Shown one piece after another: positions 15,007-24,656 of a stretch of DNA of 52,647 nucleotides. The position numbers were made by a program, and so were the translations under genes. Under the pieces are notes generated by a model that was given only the letters and a program-made list of their open reading frames with translations, had not been told where the DNA came from and made no database searches. The DNA is from Bacteroidaceae bacterium (GTDB lineage: Bacteria > Bacteroidota > Bacteroidia > Bacteroidales > Bacteroidaceae). Every line of letters starts with the position of its first letter. Positions within the stretch are counted from its first letter, which is position 1. The DNA lies in contig JAFRTL010000019.1 in assembly GCA_017427065.1 (NCBI GenBank), positions 1-52,647 of the forward strand, in the 5' to 3' direction.

Positions 15007-15960
15007 ATGAGCGTCATAGAACAAATAAATAAACGTGAGCATACGGCTTTCTCCATCGAGTTACTGCCTCCTTTGAAAGGCAAGGGCATTGACCATCTGT
15101 ATGCTGACATAGAACAACTTCTGGAGTTCGATCCTAGTTTCGTGAACATCACTACACATAGCAGTGAATGGGTATATAAGGAACTGGAAGGTGGACTTTT
15201 CCAGCGTCAGCGACTGCGTAGAAGACCAGGAACGGTGGCAGTTGCTGCAGCTATCCATAATAAGTATAAACTGACGGTAGTGCCTCACATTCTGTGTAGT
15301 GGATTCACACGCGAAAGTACGGAATATGAGTTGCTTGATCTTCAGTTCCTAGGCATTTACGATCTTCTGGTGCTTCGTGGTGATAAGGCTAAAGATCAGA
15401 AGACTTTCGAGCCCGAAGCTGATGGAAATGCCCATGCTATCGATCTTCAAAGACAGATAAACGACTTCAATCAAGGCATCTTCGTGGATGGCAGTGAGAT
15501 GATAAAGACCAAGACACCTTTCCACTATGGCGTGGCTTGTTATCCTGAGAAACATGAGGAGGCACCCAACATGGAGACCGATCTTTATTGGCTTAAGCAA
15601 AAGCAGGATGCGGGAGCGGAATATGCAGTGACACAGTTGTTTTATGACAACGAGAAGTACTTCAGCTTTGTGAAACGAGCACGTGAAGCGGGCATCACCA
15701 TGCCAATTATCCCGGGATTGAAGCCATTCAAAAAGCTCAGTCAGCTGAGTGTGATTCCAAAGACGTTCAAAGTGGATCTTCCGCAAGCGTTGGCAAGTGA
15801 AGCACTGAAGCTGAAGACGGATGAGGAGGCCAAGGCCCTGGGTATAGAATGGTGCGTGAATCAGTGTAAGGAACTGATAAAGAATGGAGTGCCTTGCTTG
15901 CATTTTTATACCATCGGAGCAACAGATAGTGTGAAGGCAATAGCTAAACAAATATATTAA
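15007..15960 (+). CDS. metF: 5,10-methylenetetrahydrofolate reductase
   Basis: A 317-aa flavoprotein reducing 5,10-methylene-THF to 5-methyl-THF for methionine synthesis. The TIM-barrel landmarks are FSIELLPPLKGKGIDHLY (Glu/folate region), FVNITTHSSEW, VPHILCSGFTRESTE, DLLVLRGD and the C-terminal HFYTIGATDSV. AVTQLFYDNEKYFSF and IPGLKPF are further conserved blocks. The length is typical. An ATG AAA TGA triplet series lies immediately before the start (15002-15010), overlapping the metF ATG; it may be chance. holB follows 6 bp later. Confidence 0.95.
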   Translation: MSVIEQINKREHTAFSIELLPPLKGKGIDHLYADIEQLLEFDPSFVNITTHSSEWVYKELEGGLFQRQRLRRRPGTVAVAAAIHNKYKLTVVPHILCSGFTRESTEYELLDLQFLGIYDLLVLRGDKAKDQKTFEPEADGNAHAIDLQRQINDFNQGIFVDGSEMIKTKTPFHYGVACYPEKHEEAPNMETDLYWLKQKQDAGAEYAVTQLFYDNEKYFSFVKRAREAGITMPIIPGLKPFKKLSQLSVIPKTFKVDLPQALASEALKLKTDEEAKALGIEWCVNQCKELIKNGVPCLHFYTIGATDSVKAIAKQIY

Positions 15961-15966
15961 CAGAGC

Positions 15967-17097
15967 GTGTTTGGTTTTAAGGATGTCATAGGACAAGAGG
16001 CGTTGAAGGAAAAGCTGCGCAGAGAAGTGGATGAGGGACATATCCCCCATGCACAATTGTTTTGCGGTCCTTCAGGTGTTGGAAAGTTGGCCTTAGCCTT
16101 GGCATACGCACGCTACCTTTGTTGCACCAATCGCTCGGATGGAGAAGCCTGTGGACACTGTCAGAGTTGTAAGCAATGGGACCAACTGATGCATCCCGAT
16201 GTACACTTCATGTTCCCTATTGTAAGCAGCGAAAAGAAAAAGAAAACCATCTGCGCTGATTATCTGACGGAATGGCGAGAATTATTGATCAACAGCCCTT
16301 ACTTCAGTTATAGTCAATGGTTGGAAGCGATTGATGCAGAGAATAGTCAGGCACTCATCTATGGCAAAGAGAGTGATGAAATCACCAAGACATTGAGTCT
16401 GAAACCCGTTCAAGGCGATTTCAAGATCACCATCATTTGGCTCCCTGAAAAGATGAATGAGACTTGTGCCAACAAGATGTTGAAACTCTTGGAAGAACCG
16501 CCAGAGCGCACCATCTTCTTGCTTTGCAGCGAAGAGCCAGAAAGAATGTTGTCAACGATACTCAGTCGTGCACAGCGCATCAATTTGCCGAGATTAACTG
16601 AAATTGAAATTGCAAAGGCGCTGCAAAACAAATATGGCATAGAGCCACGCGACAGTGAAAATTTGGCACATTTGGCCAATGGAAGTTTCGTGAAAGCATT
16701 GGATCAAATCCATCTCAACGAAGACAATGACCGCTATTTGGAACTGTTCATCAGTTTGATGCGCTTGGCTTATGCCCGTCGTATTCGTGAGATGAAAGCA
16801 TGGAGCGAAGAGGTGGCTTCTTTAGGAAGAGAGAAGCAAAAAGAACTGCTGACTTACTGTCAGCGCATGATACGTGAGAGTTTCATGGCCAATTTCCATC
16901 AGAAACAAATGAGCTACATGAACTTGGAGGAACAGAACTTCACCAGTCGTTTCGCTCCGTTTGTAAACGAGGGGAACGCAATGGGTATCATGCAAGAACT
17001 CAGTGAGGCTCAGATACATATAGAGCAAAATGTCAATGCCAAGATGGTATTTTTCGACTTGGCATTGAAAATGATTGTTCTGCTAATAAAGAAATAG
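15967..17097 (+). CDS. holB: DNA polymerase III clamp-loader subunit delta prime
   Basis: A 376-aa AAA+ clamp-loader subunit. It starts with GTG at 15967 (MFGFKDVIGQEALKEKL), a common start for this gene. The Walker A region CGPSGVGKLALALAYA has Leu where Ser/Thr normally follows the Lys, and a zinc-binding cysteine module CCTNRSDGEACGHCQSC follows at about 53-69. IIWLPEKMNETCANKMLKLL and EEPPERTIFLLCSEEPERM cover the Walker B/sensor 1 equivalents, and TILSRAQRI is the SRC-like motif. It lies 6 bp after metF and 29 bp before the ricT-like gene, so it is likely co-transcribed. Confidence 0.92.
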   Translation: MFGFKDVIGQEALKEKLRREVDEGHIPHAQLFCGPSGVGKLALALAYARYLCCTNRSDGEACGHCQSCKQWDQLMHPDVHFMFPIVSSEKKKKTICADYLTEWRELLINSPYFSYSQWLEAIDAENSQALIYGKESDEITKTLSLKPVQGDFKITIIWLPEKMNETCANKMLKLLEEPPERTIFLLCSEEPERMLSTILSRAQRINLPRLTEIEIAKALQNKYGIEPRDSENLAHLANGSFVKALDQIHLNEDNDRYLELFISLMRLAYARRIREMKAWSEEVASLGREKQKELLTYCQRMIRESFMANFHQKQMSYMNLEEQNFTSRFAPFVNEGNAMGIMQELSEAQIHIEQNVNAKMVFFDLALKMIVLLIKK

Positions 17098-17126
17098 ATT
17101 ACGTGACATTTAGATATTAATATAGT

Positions 17127-18458
17127 ATGACAACTACTTTTGAACAAAATAACGCTTGTGGGTCTCTTTGCTGCAAAGGATGCGGAAGAAGTGACAAACA
17201 ACTGAATACCTTCGATTGGCTAGCTGATATTCCCGGAAATGCGGATGAGACTGAATATGTGGAGGTTCAGTTCAAGAATACCCGCAAAGGCTATTACCGC
17301 AATTCCAACAAGATTCCTTTGGAAAAGGGAGATATCGTCGCCGTGGAAGCGAGTCCCGGACATGATATTGGAGAGGTGACACTGACGGGTAGATTGGTAT
17401 TACTGCAAATGAAAAAAGCCAATCTGCGTTCAGAAGCCGACATTAAGCGCATCTATCGCAAAGCGAAACCTGTGGATATGGAGAAATATGCCGAAGCCAA
17501 GAAGCGGGAGCATAGCACCATGATAGAAAGCCGTCAGATTGCTGCAAGTTTGGATTTGCAAATGAAGATTGGTGATGTGGAGTATCAAGGCGATGGTGGA
17601 AAAGCCATCTTCTACTATATCGCTGATGAACGCGTGGATTTCAGACAACTTATCAAGGTTCTAGCAGATGTTTTCCGTGTACGCATCGAGATGAAGCAAA
17701 TCGGTGCTCGACAGGAAGCAGGTCGTATTGGAGGTATTGGCCCTTGTGGACGCGAACTTTGCTGTGCTGCATGGATGACTAGTTTCATTTCAGTTTCTAC
17801 CAATGCTGCGCGTTTCCAAGATATTTCACTGAATCCTCAGAAATTGGCTGGTCTCTGTGCAAAATTGAAGTGCTGTCTTAATTATGAGATAGATAGTTAC
17901 GTAGAAGCTCAGAAGCGTCTTCCTTCCCGGGAAATAGAATTGGAAACTCAAGAAGGCATCTTCTATTTCTTCAAAGCAGACATTCTAGCAAATACCATCA
18001 CCTATAGTTCTGACAAGAAAATACCAGCCAATTTGGTGACGATCAGTGGTAAACGTGCTTTTGAGATCATCGGGATGAACAGACGTGGACAGAAACCCGA
18101 TTCTTTAGCAGCTGATGGCGCACAAGGAAACAACTCACGTTCAACGGATTTATTGGAACAAGACAGTCTTACACGTTTCGATCGTGCGAAAAAAGACAAG
18201 AAAAAGAAAAAGAAGAAAAACCAGCAAAACAACGGGAATGGTGCCGCAATGAATAATCGTTCCAATGAAAGTGAGAAGCCTGTTCCTATGGAGAATAAGC
18301 CTCAGAAGGAAAACAAGAATGCATCTCAAAGGGAACAAAGTAAACCTCAACAAAAAGGAGGAAACAATCAGCATCATCGGAAGCCACAGGAGGCCCGAAG
18401 AGGACAGCAACAGCCGAAGCAACCTTCTGAGAGACAAAATAATCAAGGTCAGAGATGA
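17127..18458 (+). CDS. ricT: PSP1-domain protein, RicT/YaaT-like
   Basis: A 443-aa protein with the PSP1 domain found in RicT (YaaT), a subunit of the Fe-S Ric complex that in Bacillus promotes mRNA processing with RNase Y. The N-terminal CCKGCG cysteines and later ones in GGIGPCGRELCCAAW and LAGLCAKLKCCLNYE could bind an Fe-S cluster. The C-terminal 100 or so residues form a low-complexity tail rich in Lys, Asn, Gln and Glu, including DKKKKKKKNQQNNGNG. That tail resembles an RNA-binding disordered region and is absent from Bacillus RicT. The stop overlaps the gldH ATG (ATGA at 18455-18458). The role in Bacteroidetes is inferred. Confidence 0.88.
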   Translation: MTTTFEQNNACGSLCCKGCGRSDKQLNTFDWLADIPGNADETEYVEVQFKNTRKGYYRNSNKIPLEKGDIVAVEASPGHDIGEVTLTGRLVLLQMKKANLRSEADIKRIYRKAKPVDMEKYAEAKKREHSTMIESRQIAASLDLQMKIGDVEYQGDGGKAIFYYIADERVDFRQLIKVLADVFRVRIEMKQIGARQEAGRIGGIGPCGRELCCAAWMTSFISVSTNAARFQDISLNPQKLAGLCAKLKCCLNYEIDSYVEAQKRLPSREIELETQEGIFYFFKADILANTITYSSDKKIPANLVTISGKRAFEIIGMNRRGQKPDSLAADGAQGNNSRSTDLLEQDSLTRFDRAKKDKKKKKKKNQQNNGNGAAMNNRSNESEKPVPMENKPQKENKNASQREQSKPQQKGGNNQHHRKPQEARRGQQQPKQPSERQNNQGQR

Positions 18459-18955
18459 AGTGTTGTCGTGAAGGGCATAAATGTAGACATCTAATACTAA
18501 TTAGCACATTGCTTGCTTTGTGCTTAACTATCCTTATGTCTTGTGATCCTTTGGTGGCTTATCATCATTATGAGCCTTTAACGGATTCACAATGGAAAGA
18601 TGTCGATACGCTTACCTTTACTCCTCAACTTCTTGATTCAGAGGTTACTTATCAAGTGGATTTAGAAATACGGATGCTGCATTCCTATCCTTATCAAGAC
18701 ATCAATATAGGATATCGGTACCTTTCACCAGCGAAGGAAATCCTTCAAACAGGTTCTTGCCAATTAAATCTCACTGATACTTATGCTGACAAAAATGGAA
18801 GTGGGATAGCAGGATTATATGCCTATCCTATTGTATTGAAAAAGCTGTACGTGGGAAAAGCTGGAGATTATACGATACAAGTTTTTCAAGAGCAAAAAGA
18901 CAGCGTGCTTAAAGGGATACAAGACTTGGGAATCAAACTAAGTAGTATTCATTGA
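18455..18955 (+). CDS. gldH: gliding-motility-type lipoprotein GldH
   Basis: A 166-aa lipoprotein of the GldH family. After a hydrophobic segment (HLILISTLLALCLTILMSC) comes the mature part DPLVAYHHYEPLTDSQW, with family blocks VDLEIRMLHSYPYQDINIGY and KAGDYTIQVFQEQ. GldH is needed for gliding in Flavobacterium; non-gliding Bacteroidales keep it without a known role. It overlaps ricT by 4 nt, and its stop overlaps the stop region of convergent rodA by 7 nt (18949-18955). There is no room for an intergenic terminator between the two operons. Confidence 0.9.
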   Translation: MKCCREGHKCRHLILISTLLALCLTILMSCDPLVAYHHYEPLTDSQWKDVDTLTFTPQLLDSEVTYQVDLEIRMLHSYPYQDINIGYRYLSPAKEILQTGSCQLNLTDTYADKNGSGIAGLYAYPIVLKKLYVGKAGDYTIQVFQEQKDSVLKGIQDLGIKLSSIH

Positions 18956-20409
18956 TTAGCATGACGTTTTCTGCTAGCATCTATTCTAATGAAAATAAAC
19001 AACAAGATTGTGAATCCCCAAAGCGAGGAGCCTCCATAACTAAAGAAAGGTAAAGGAATGCCAATAACGGGTGTCAATCCCGTCACCATACCTATATTAA
19101 TAAAGAGGTGGAAAAGGAAAATACTCGCAACCGAATAGCCATATACTCGTCCAAAAGTTGAAACCTGACGCTCTGCTACATGAATCAAACGCAAGATTAA
19201 GAAAAGGAATAACAGCAACACCCCTGCAGCTCCTATAAAACCTTGCTCTTCTCCGATGGTACAGAAAATGAAATCGGTATCTTGTTCGGGCACATACTTC
19301 AGTTTCGTTTGTGTGCCATTAAGGAATCCTTTACCTGTCAATCCTCCAGAGCCAATAGCAATCATGGATTGGTTGACATTATATCCTGTACCTCTGGCAT
19401 CTTCTTCCATACCTAATGTCACCTTGATACGCGTACGTTGGTAATCTTTCAATACATCATTGAAGAAATAGTCGCTAGAATAGAGAAAGGCCACGGAACC
19501 AAGTGTGAATAATCCTATAAGGAAATAAGTCAACTTGTTTGCCATCAGTGAAACAATAACCAGATAACCCACAGTCAATACACATAGTCCAATTTCTGCC
19601 CAAATCAAATCGAAAGGAATAATAAATCTAGACGCCAAATAAGCTACAAATAATCCTATCACAGTGACAACAATGATATTACGTGTATGTATCCATTTTC
19701 GTGTATAGTTCCACACTAATCCTGCGGAAAAAAGTAAAATGGCAAGAAGTACCACAAACTTTCCTATAGAAGCCGTAACGTTTTCTAAAGGAACATCGCC
19801 AAATTTAATACCCACGATGAAATAGAAGACTGCACAAACCAAGCTATAAAGAACTACCCCTGGCATACCCTCTCTATACAAAACAAGTAAGAAAGCCGAA
19901 TAGACTAAAGCAGAGCCTGTCTCCTTTTGGAGCACAATGAGTATCATAGGTACCAAGACAATTGCTGCCACTAAAGAGGCATTCTTCCAATTATTCAACA
20001 CAAAGTTGTATGTCCCCATAAATCGTGCTAAACAAAGCGCCGTAGCAAATTTAGCAAACTCTGCTGGTTGTAAACTCACTGGACCAAAGACTAACCAAGA
20101 ACGAGAGCCTTTCGTATCTGGTGCAACAAAGATGGTAACTATCAAAAAAATGAGCAATAGTGCATAAATTGGATAAGAAAAGATTTCATAAAGGTCATCA
20201 TCGAGCATCATAATAACGAATGCCAAGCCAAATGAGCACAATATCCAAACTAACTGTTTTCCTGCTCTTGAAGTGAAACTTAAAAAATCGGTATCTCCGA
20301 AATTATAACTTGCACCACAAACGCTCATCCATCCTAAAACCAGCAAGATCAGATATATCGCAATAGACACCCAATCCATCGTTTTCCATATGCTATCTCT
20401 TTCTTTCAA
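18949..20409 (-). CDS. rodA: RodA, SEDS peptidoglycan polymerase
   Basis: A 486-aa multi-spanning inner-membrane glycosyltransferase that polymerises peptidoglycan with PBP2 during elongation. SEDS landmarks include GSRSWLVFGPVSLQPAEFAK, IAIGSGGLTGKGFLNGTQTK and VIGIPLPFFSYGGSSL. It is longer than E. coli RodA because of an extra central region, common in Bacteroidetes. The start is TTG at 20409, giving MKERDSIWKTMDWVS; the DSIWKT.DW segment seems family-typical, and the next Met lies inside it. It is the last gene of the mre operon, 14 bp after mrdA. Confidence 0.93.
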   Translation of the reverse strand: MKERDSIWKTMDWVSIAIYLILLVLGWMSVCGASYNFGDTDFLSFTSRAGKQLVWILCSFGLAFVIMMLDDDLYEIFSYPIYALLLIFLIVTIFVAPDTKGSRSWLVFGPVSLQPAEFAKFATALCLARFMGTYNFVLNNWKNASLVAAIVLVPMILIVLQKETGSALVYSAFLLVLYREGMPGVVLYSLVCAVFYFIVGIKFGDVPLENVTASIGKFVVLLAILLFSAGLVWNYTRKWIHTRNIIVVTVIGLFVAYLASRFIIPFDLIWAEIGLCVLTVGYLVIVSLMANKLTYFLIGLFTLGSVAFLYSSDYFFNDVLKDYQRTRIKVTLGMEEDARGTGYNVNQSMIAIGSGGLTGKGFLNGTQTKLKYVPEQDTDFIFCTIGEEQGFIGAAGVLLLFLFLILRLIHVAERQVSTFGRVYGYSVASIFLFHLFINIGMVTGLTPVIGIPLPFFSYGGSSLWGFTILLFIFIRIDASRKRHANQ

Positions 20410-20423
20410 GCAAAGCCCTCCTT

Positions 20424-22280
20424 TTACCTTACTTCATCCCCATAATATATGGTTTGATTAGATATCCTCTCTGCCAAAGCCTCATTACTAGGCGACAATT
20501 CTCCATGAAGATACATATCCATCATGATGCCTCCGATAGGGACACCAAAAGTAGCACCAAAACCACCATTCTCCACATATACAGCTATAGCGATTTCTGG
20601 ATCATTCATAGGAGCGAAGCCCATAAACGCGGAATGGTCTTTACCACGATTTTGGGCTGTTCCCGTCTTTCCACAAACTTCCACACCTGGTAAAATACCA
20701 TTCAGAGAACGACACGTACCTCCAAGTACTGCCATTCTCATACCTTGTACCACATCGTCATAATGCCTACGTTCTATGTTTGTCTGCCGTGGTGTCACAT
20801 AAATGCTATCCAAAGGTGTATCCTCTATTTCTCTTACCACATGAGGCGTGTAGAAATAACCTCTATTGGCAATGGTAGCTCCCAAATTTGCAATCTGTAG
20901 AGGAGTGGCAAGAATTTCGCCCTGTCCTATGGCTATACTGATAATACTCAAGCCGTTCCATCTAGTTCCTAAGGCACTTGTATAATAATCAGAATTAGGA
21001 ATAAAACCTCTTTGCTCACCTGGAAGATCCGTTCCAAGTTTATATCCAAAGCCCTGATCTACCATATGATTCTTCCATGCTGTCAATGCTTCTTGGGGAT
21101 TCTGGTATTTATCATTACCAAGCATTCTATATAGTCCCCAACAGAAGTAACCGTTGCAAGAAGTTGCCAAAGCTGGAATAAGTGACAAAGGAGAACCGTG
21201 TCCATGACATCCTACACGTAAACCTCCAAACACAAAGCCATGATAACAAGGATAGAGAGTCGTTTCTGGATCAATAACCTCTTCTTCTAAGAAAGTCAGT
21301 GCTTGCGCCGTTTTAAAGGTAGATCCGGGTGGATAAGTACCCATAATGGCACGATTAAGTAAAGGCTTTCTATTATCTTTTGAAAGTTCCAAATGGTTTT
21401 GACCACGCATGCGTCCATTAAGAAGTTTAGGATCAAACGATGGAGCAGAAACCATGCATAAGACTTCTCCTGTTTTTGGTTCTATAGCCACAATTGCCCC
21501 AATCTTTCCCTGCATAAGTCGTTCGCCTAGCATCTGCAGTTTCATGTCGATACTTAGTGTCAGATTCTTTCCAGGAACAGCTGGAGTATCCAACTCTCCA
21601 TCAAGATAATGCCCTTGTATTCTACCATGTGCATCACGTAAGAGAATTTCTACACCTTTTACACCACGAAGATACTTCTCATATGACTTTTCGATGCCTT
21701 GTTTGCCAATCAAATCACCACGAACATAGTAGTCATCGTCTTCCAACTCCTTAGGAGAGACCTCTGCCACATTGCCTAACAGATGAGCAGCAGAACTGAA
21801 ATTGTATTTTCGTACCGATCTACGTTGAATAGAAAAACCAGGAAACTTGAAGAGCTTCTCTTGAAACACTCCTGTTTCTTCCTGAGATAATTGAGTCATG
21901 AATACTTGCTGAGTGTACCTAGAATAACCAAGGTTTTTCTTTCTATCCTTGATGTCATCCATACGTCTCAGGAACTGATCCTTACTAATATTCAATGCAG
22001 TGCAAAAATCCAATGTATCAAGTTGGGTAATTTCATTAGGAATAAAAGTGATGTCGTATGAAGGCTCATCAAATACGACAAGTTCCCCACTCCTATCGTA
22101 TATTGCACCTCTAGCTGGATACTGCAGACTATGAAGAAACGCATTACTGTCTGCCTTATCTATATATTCTTCTGTCATAAGTTGAAGTACGGAAAGACGA
22201 GCAATGAAAACTGCAACTATCAACACTGCAGATGCGATAATCACATACTTACGCTTTTCATACTCCACATGCTGTTTCAT
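20424..22280 (-). CDS. mrdA: penicillin-binding protein 2
   Basis: A 618-aa class B PBP, the transpeptidase partner of RodA. An N-terminal membrane anchor (YVIIASAVLIVAVFIARLSV) is followed by the dimerisation/pedestal domain and the transpeptidase domain with STFK (about 320-323, catalytic Ser), SCN and KTGTAQ motifs. I place the start at the ATG at 22280 (MKQHVEYEKRK) rather than the in-frame TTG at 22289 that overlaps the mreD stop. The gene order mreB-mreC-mreD-mrdA-rodA matches the classic elongasome operon. Confidence 0.94.
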   Translation of the reverse strand: MKQHVEYEKRKYVIIASAVLIVAVFIARLSVLQLMTEEYIDKADSNAFLHSLQYPARGAIYDRSGELVVFDEPSYDITFIPNEITQLDTLDFCTALNISKDQFLRRMDDIKDRKKNLGYSRYTQQVFMTQLSQEETGVFQEKLFKFPGFSIQRRSVRKYNFSSAAHLLGNVAEVSPKELEDDDYYVRGDLIGKQGIEKSYEKYLRGVKGVEILLRDAHGRIQGHYLDGELDTPAVPGKNLTLSIDMKLQMLGERLMQGKIGAIVAIEPKTGEVLCMVSAPSFDPKLLNGRMRGQNHLELSKDNRKPLLNRAIMGTYPPGSTFKTAQALTFLEEEVIDPETTLYPCYHGFVFGGLRVGCHGHGSPLSLIPALATSCNGYFCWGLYRMLGNDKYQNPQEALTAWKNHMVDQGFGYKLGTDLPGEQRGFIPNSDYYTSALGTRWNGLSIISIAIGQGEILATPLQIANLGATIANRGYFYTPHVVREIEDTPLDSIYVTPRQTNIERRHYDDVVQGMRMAVLGGTCRSLNGILPGVEVCGKTGTAQNRGKDHSAFMGFAPMNDPEIAIAVYVENGGFGATFGVPIGGIMMDMYLHGELSPSNEALAERISNQTIYYGDEVR

Positions 22281-22285
22281 GACAA

Positions 22286-22783
22286 TCAATCCACTAATTT
22301 ATCTACAGCCCAAATCAAACTGACGGTCAGTAGGATACAAACAATGATTCTAAGCAATATTTGCAAAATATCTACATAAGTAAAATACTCTAACAAAAGT
22401 AAACTAGAATGATGTACACATACACACCAAGTGACATATTTCAGAAATGACCAATTGCCAATCTGCCTTCTTTCGGGGACTAATTCTTCTTCTACATCAC
22501 GAGGTGCATACATTTTCAGGAAATATGGTTGACAAAATGCTAGTAGTACAGTAGCAGTTGCATTCAAGCCTAAAGTATTAGTGAAGACATCAATAGTCAA
22601 ACCTAAAATAAAACCCATCAACATCACCACATTACGTGGTACTTTGATTGGCATCTTCAAGATGAAATAGATATATATGAGAGGGGTTCCATATCCAAAA
22701 ATATAAAAGTGGTTGAATATCAGTACCTGTAGGAGTACCAACACAACAAACCATCCCATTCTTTTCAATATGGTATATATCAT
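22286..22783 (-). CDS. mreD: rod-shape-determining protein MreD
   Basis: A 165-aa inner-membrane protein with about five transmembrane helices, linking MreC to the elongasome. The sequence is poorly conserved as usual for MreD; identification rests on size, hydrophobic profile, the PLIYIYFILKMPIKVPRNV and FTNTLGLNATATVLLAF segments, and its place between mreC and mrdA. The ATG overlaps the mreC stop as ATGA (22780-22783). Confidence 0.88.
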   Translation of the reverse strand: MIYTILKRMGWFVVLVLLQVLIFNHFYIFGYGTPLIYIYFILKMPIKVPRNVVMLMGFILGLTIDVFTNTLGLNATATVLLAFCQPYFLKMYAPRDVEEELVPERRQIGNWSFLKYVTWCVCVHHSSLLLLEYFTYVDILQILLRIIVCILLTVSLIWAVDKLVD

Positions 22784-23625
22784 TGTTCCCTTTTATCCTC
22801 CGTATTGTTTTCCAAATTATTACGTTCTTCTTTTTTAGAAGCAGCAATCACTGTTACATTCCTCAAAGCTCCAAAGTTAGAAGCCAACTTTACCTTAAGT
22901 AGAAAAGAAAGACCATCGTTAGAGTCCGTAATGTCATCCACTGTTCCCACCATAAGCCCCTCTGGAAAGACCGTAGAAAAACCACTCGTAATGATAGTAT
23001 CTCCCAGTGTAAACTCTGCATGCCTAGGAAGATCTTTAAGATAGGCAATTTGAGAATCATCTCCTTCCCAGTGAAGATAGCCGAAATAGTCAGTACCCTT
23101 TATCTTGCAGCTTAAATTCATCTGGCTATTAAGCAAAGAAATAACCAAAGAGTAGTGATCAGACACTTTATAGACTATTCCGACCACTCCCTGAGCATCC
23201 AACACACCCATATCTGCCTCAATGCCCGATGAACGACCTCTATTTAGAGTAATGAAATTATCTAGCTTATGCAGCGTGTTATTAATGACCCTTGCACCTA
23301 TTGTCGTAAATACATCATCACTTGAAGGAATATGGTAAAGGGAGTCTGCTATCAAATCCTTATATTTACTCTCTGCATAGATAGTCCTACGCTCTAGTTC
23401 CATATTCCTTCGAAGCAAGTCCTCATTGATTTGTTTCAAACCCAGATACTCACTAGTTATTCTCTCGACTTCATACAAAGTCCCTACCACTCCATTAGCA
23501 GAGGTTAATAGGACACTTTGCTGATACCTGTTGTATCTGAACAAGAGCAACATACTGGCAACTTCCAAAATAATGAAAAAGAACCAGTAATGATACCTTA
23601 TCAGAAACGCCAGTAACCTACGCAT
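22780..23625 (-). CDS. mreC: rod-shape-determining protein MreC
   Basis: A 281-aa periplasmic protein with one N-terminal membrane anchor (YHYWFFFIILEVASMLLLF), a coiled-coil segment at about 55-90 and the beta-rich MreC core: GARVINNTLHKLDNFITLNR, GVLDAQGVVGIVYKV and GDTIITSGFSTVFPEGLMVG. It organises PBP2/RodA in the periplasm. Its ATG shares one base with the mreB stop (TAATG), and its own stop overlaps mreD. Confidence 0.93.
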   Translation of the reverse strand: MRRLLAFLIRYHYWFFFIILEVASMLLLFRYNRYQQSVLLTSANGVVGTLYEVERITSEYLGLKQINEDLLRRNMELERRTIYAESKYKDLIADSLYHIPSSDDVFTTIGARVINNTLHKLDNFITLNRGRSSGIEADMGVLDAQGVVGIVYKVSDHYSLVISLLNSQMNLSCKIKGTDYFGYLHWEGDDSQIAYLKDLPRHAEFTLGDTIITSGFSTVFPEGLMVGTVDDITDSNDGLSFLLKVKLASNFGALRNVTVIAASKKEERNNLENNTEDKREQ

Positions 23626-24644
23626 TACCTCATCAAGAAGGAGAAACGATCAGCATTTTTCAATGCTACACCAGTTCCCTTAGCCACGCAAAGCAAAGGT
23701 TCTTCTGCTACATGGAAAGGAATGTTAATTTTATCGCTCAAGCGTTTATCCAAGCCGCGCAACAATGCACCACCACCCGACAAATAGATTCCGTTGTGTA
23801 CAATATCAGCATACAGCTCAGGAGGAGTATCTTCGAGAGCGTTCAGAATAGCCGTCTCTATTCTCACGATGCTTTTATCCAAACAATGTGCTATTTCCTG
23901 ATAATTAACAGAAACCTCCATTGGGAGAGCAGTTATACGATTAGGACCATGTACTATATATTCTTCTGGAGCATCTTCTCCCAAATCAGCGATAGCGGCA
24001 CCAACATTTATTTTGATACGTTCAGCCATACGTTCACTGACACGCACATTGTGTTGACGTCCCATATATTCTTGAATATCTTCATTAAAATCATCTCCTG
24101 CTACTTTTATGGAGTTGTTCTTCACGATACCACCTAATGAAATAACAGCAATTTCAGTAGTACCACCACCTATATCAACCACCATATTTCCTTCAGGAGC
24201 CTCTACGTCAAGACCTATACCTATAGCGGCAGCCATAGGTTCATATATTAAGAAAACGTCACGGCCACCAGCATGCTCCGCAGAGTCACGCACAGCACGC
24301 AGTTCTACCTCAGTGCTTCCACTAGGTACACCTATCACCATGCGGAGTGATGGAGCAAAAATACTGTGATGTCCCACCATCTTAATCAAGCCTCTAATCA
24401 TTTGCTCACAGGCATTGAAATCAGCAATAACACCATCTTTCAGTGGGCGAATGGTACGAATATTCCCATGTTCTTTACCCTGCATGGCTTTAGCCTTCTC
24501 ACCCACAGCCATCATTTTATCTGTGCGACGATCTAAAGCTACCATCGAAGGTTGATTCACTACTATTTTTCCGTCTCTTATGATGATGGTATTGGCTGTA
24601 CCCAAATCCATCGCTATATCTTGTTGAAAAGAAAAAAGTCCCAT
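23625..24644 (-). CDS. mreB: MreB, actin-like cell-shape protein
   Basis: A 339-aa bacterial actin that guides elongasome movement beneath the membrane. Nucleotide-binding motifs are all present: MDLGTANTIIIRDGK (phosphate 1), MVVDIGGGTTEIAVISLGG (phosphate 2) and GIYLSGGGALLRGLDKRL (adenosine). FEEP-type membrane-facing hydrophobics at the N-terminus (MGLFSF) are also seen. It starts 12 bp after purH and is translationally coupled to mreC. Confidence 0.97.
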   Translation of the reverse strand: MGLFSFQQDIAMDLGTANTIIIRDGKIVVNQPSMVALDRRTDKMMAVGEKAKAMQGKEHGNIRTIRPLKDGVIADFNACEQMIRGLIKMVGHHSIFAPSLRMVIGVPSGSTEVELRAVRDSAEHAGGRDVFLIYEPMAAAIGIGLDVEAPEGNMVVDIGGGTTEIAVISLGGIVKNNSIKVAGDDFNEDIQEYMGRQHNVRVSERMAERIKINVGAAIADLGEDAPEEYIVHGPNRITALPMEVSVNYQEIAHCLDKSIVRIETAILNALEDTPPELYADIVHNGIYLSGGGALLRGLDKRLSDKINIPFHVAEEPLLCVAKGTGVALKNADRFSFLMR

Positions 24645-24656
24645 AACAGATTGTTT

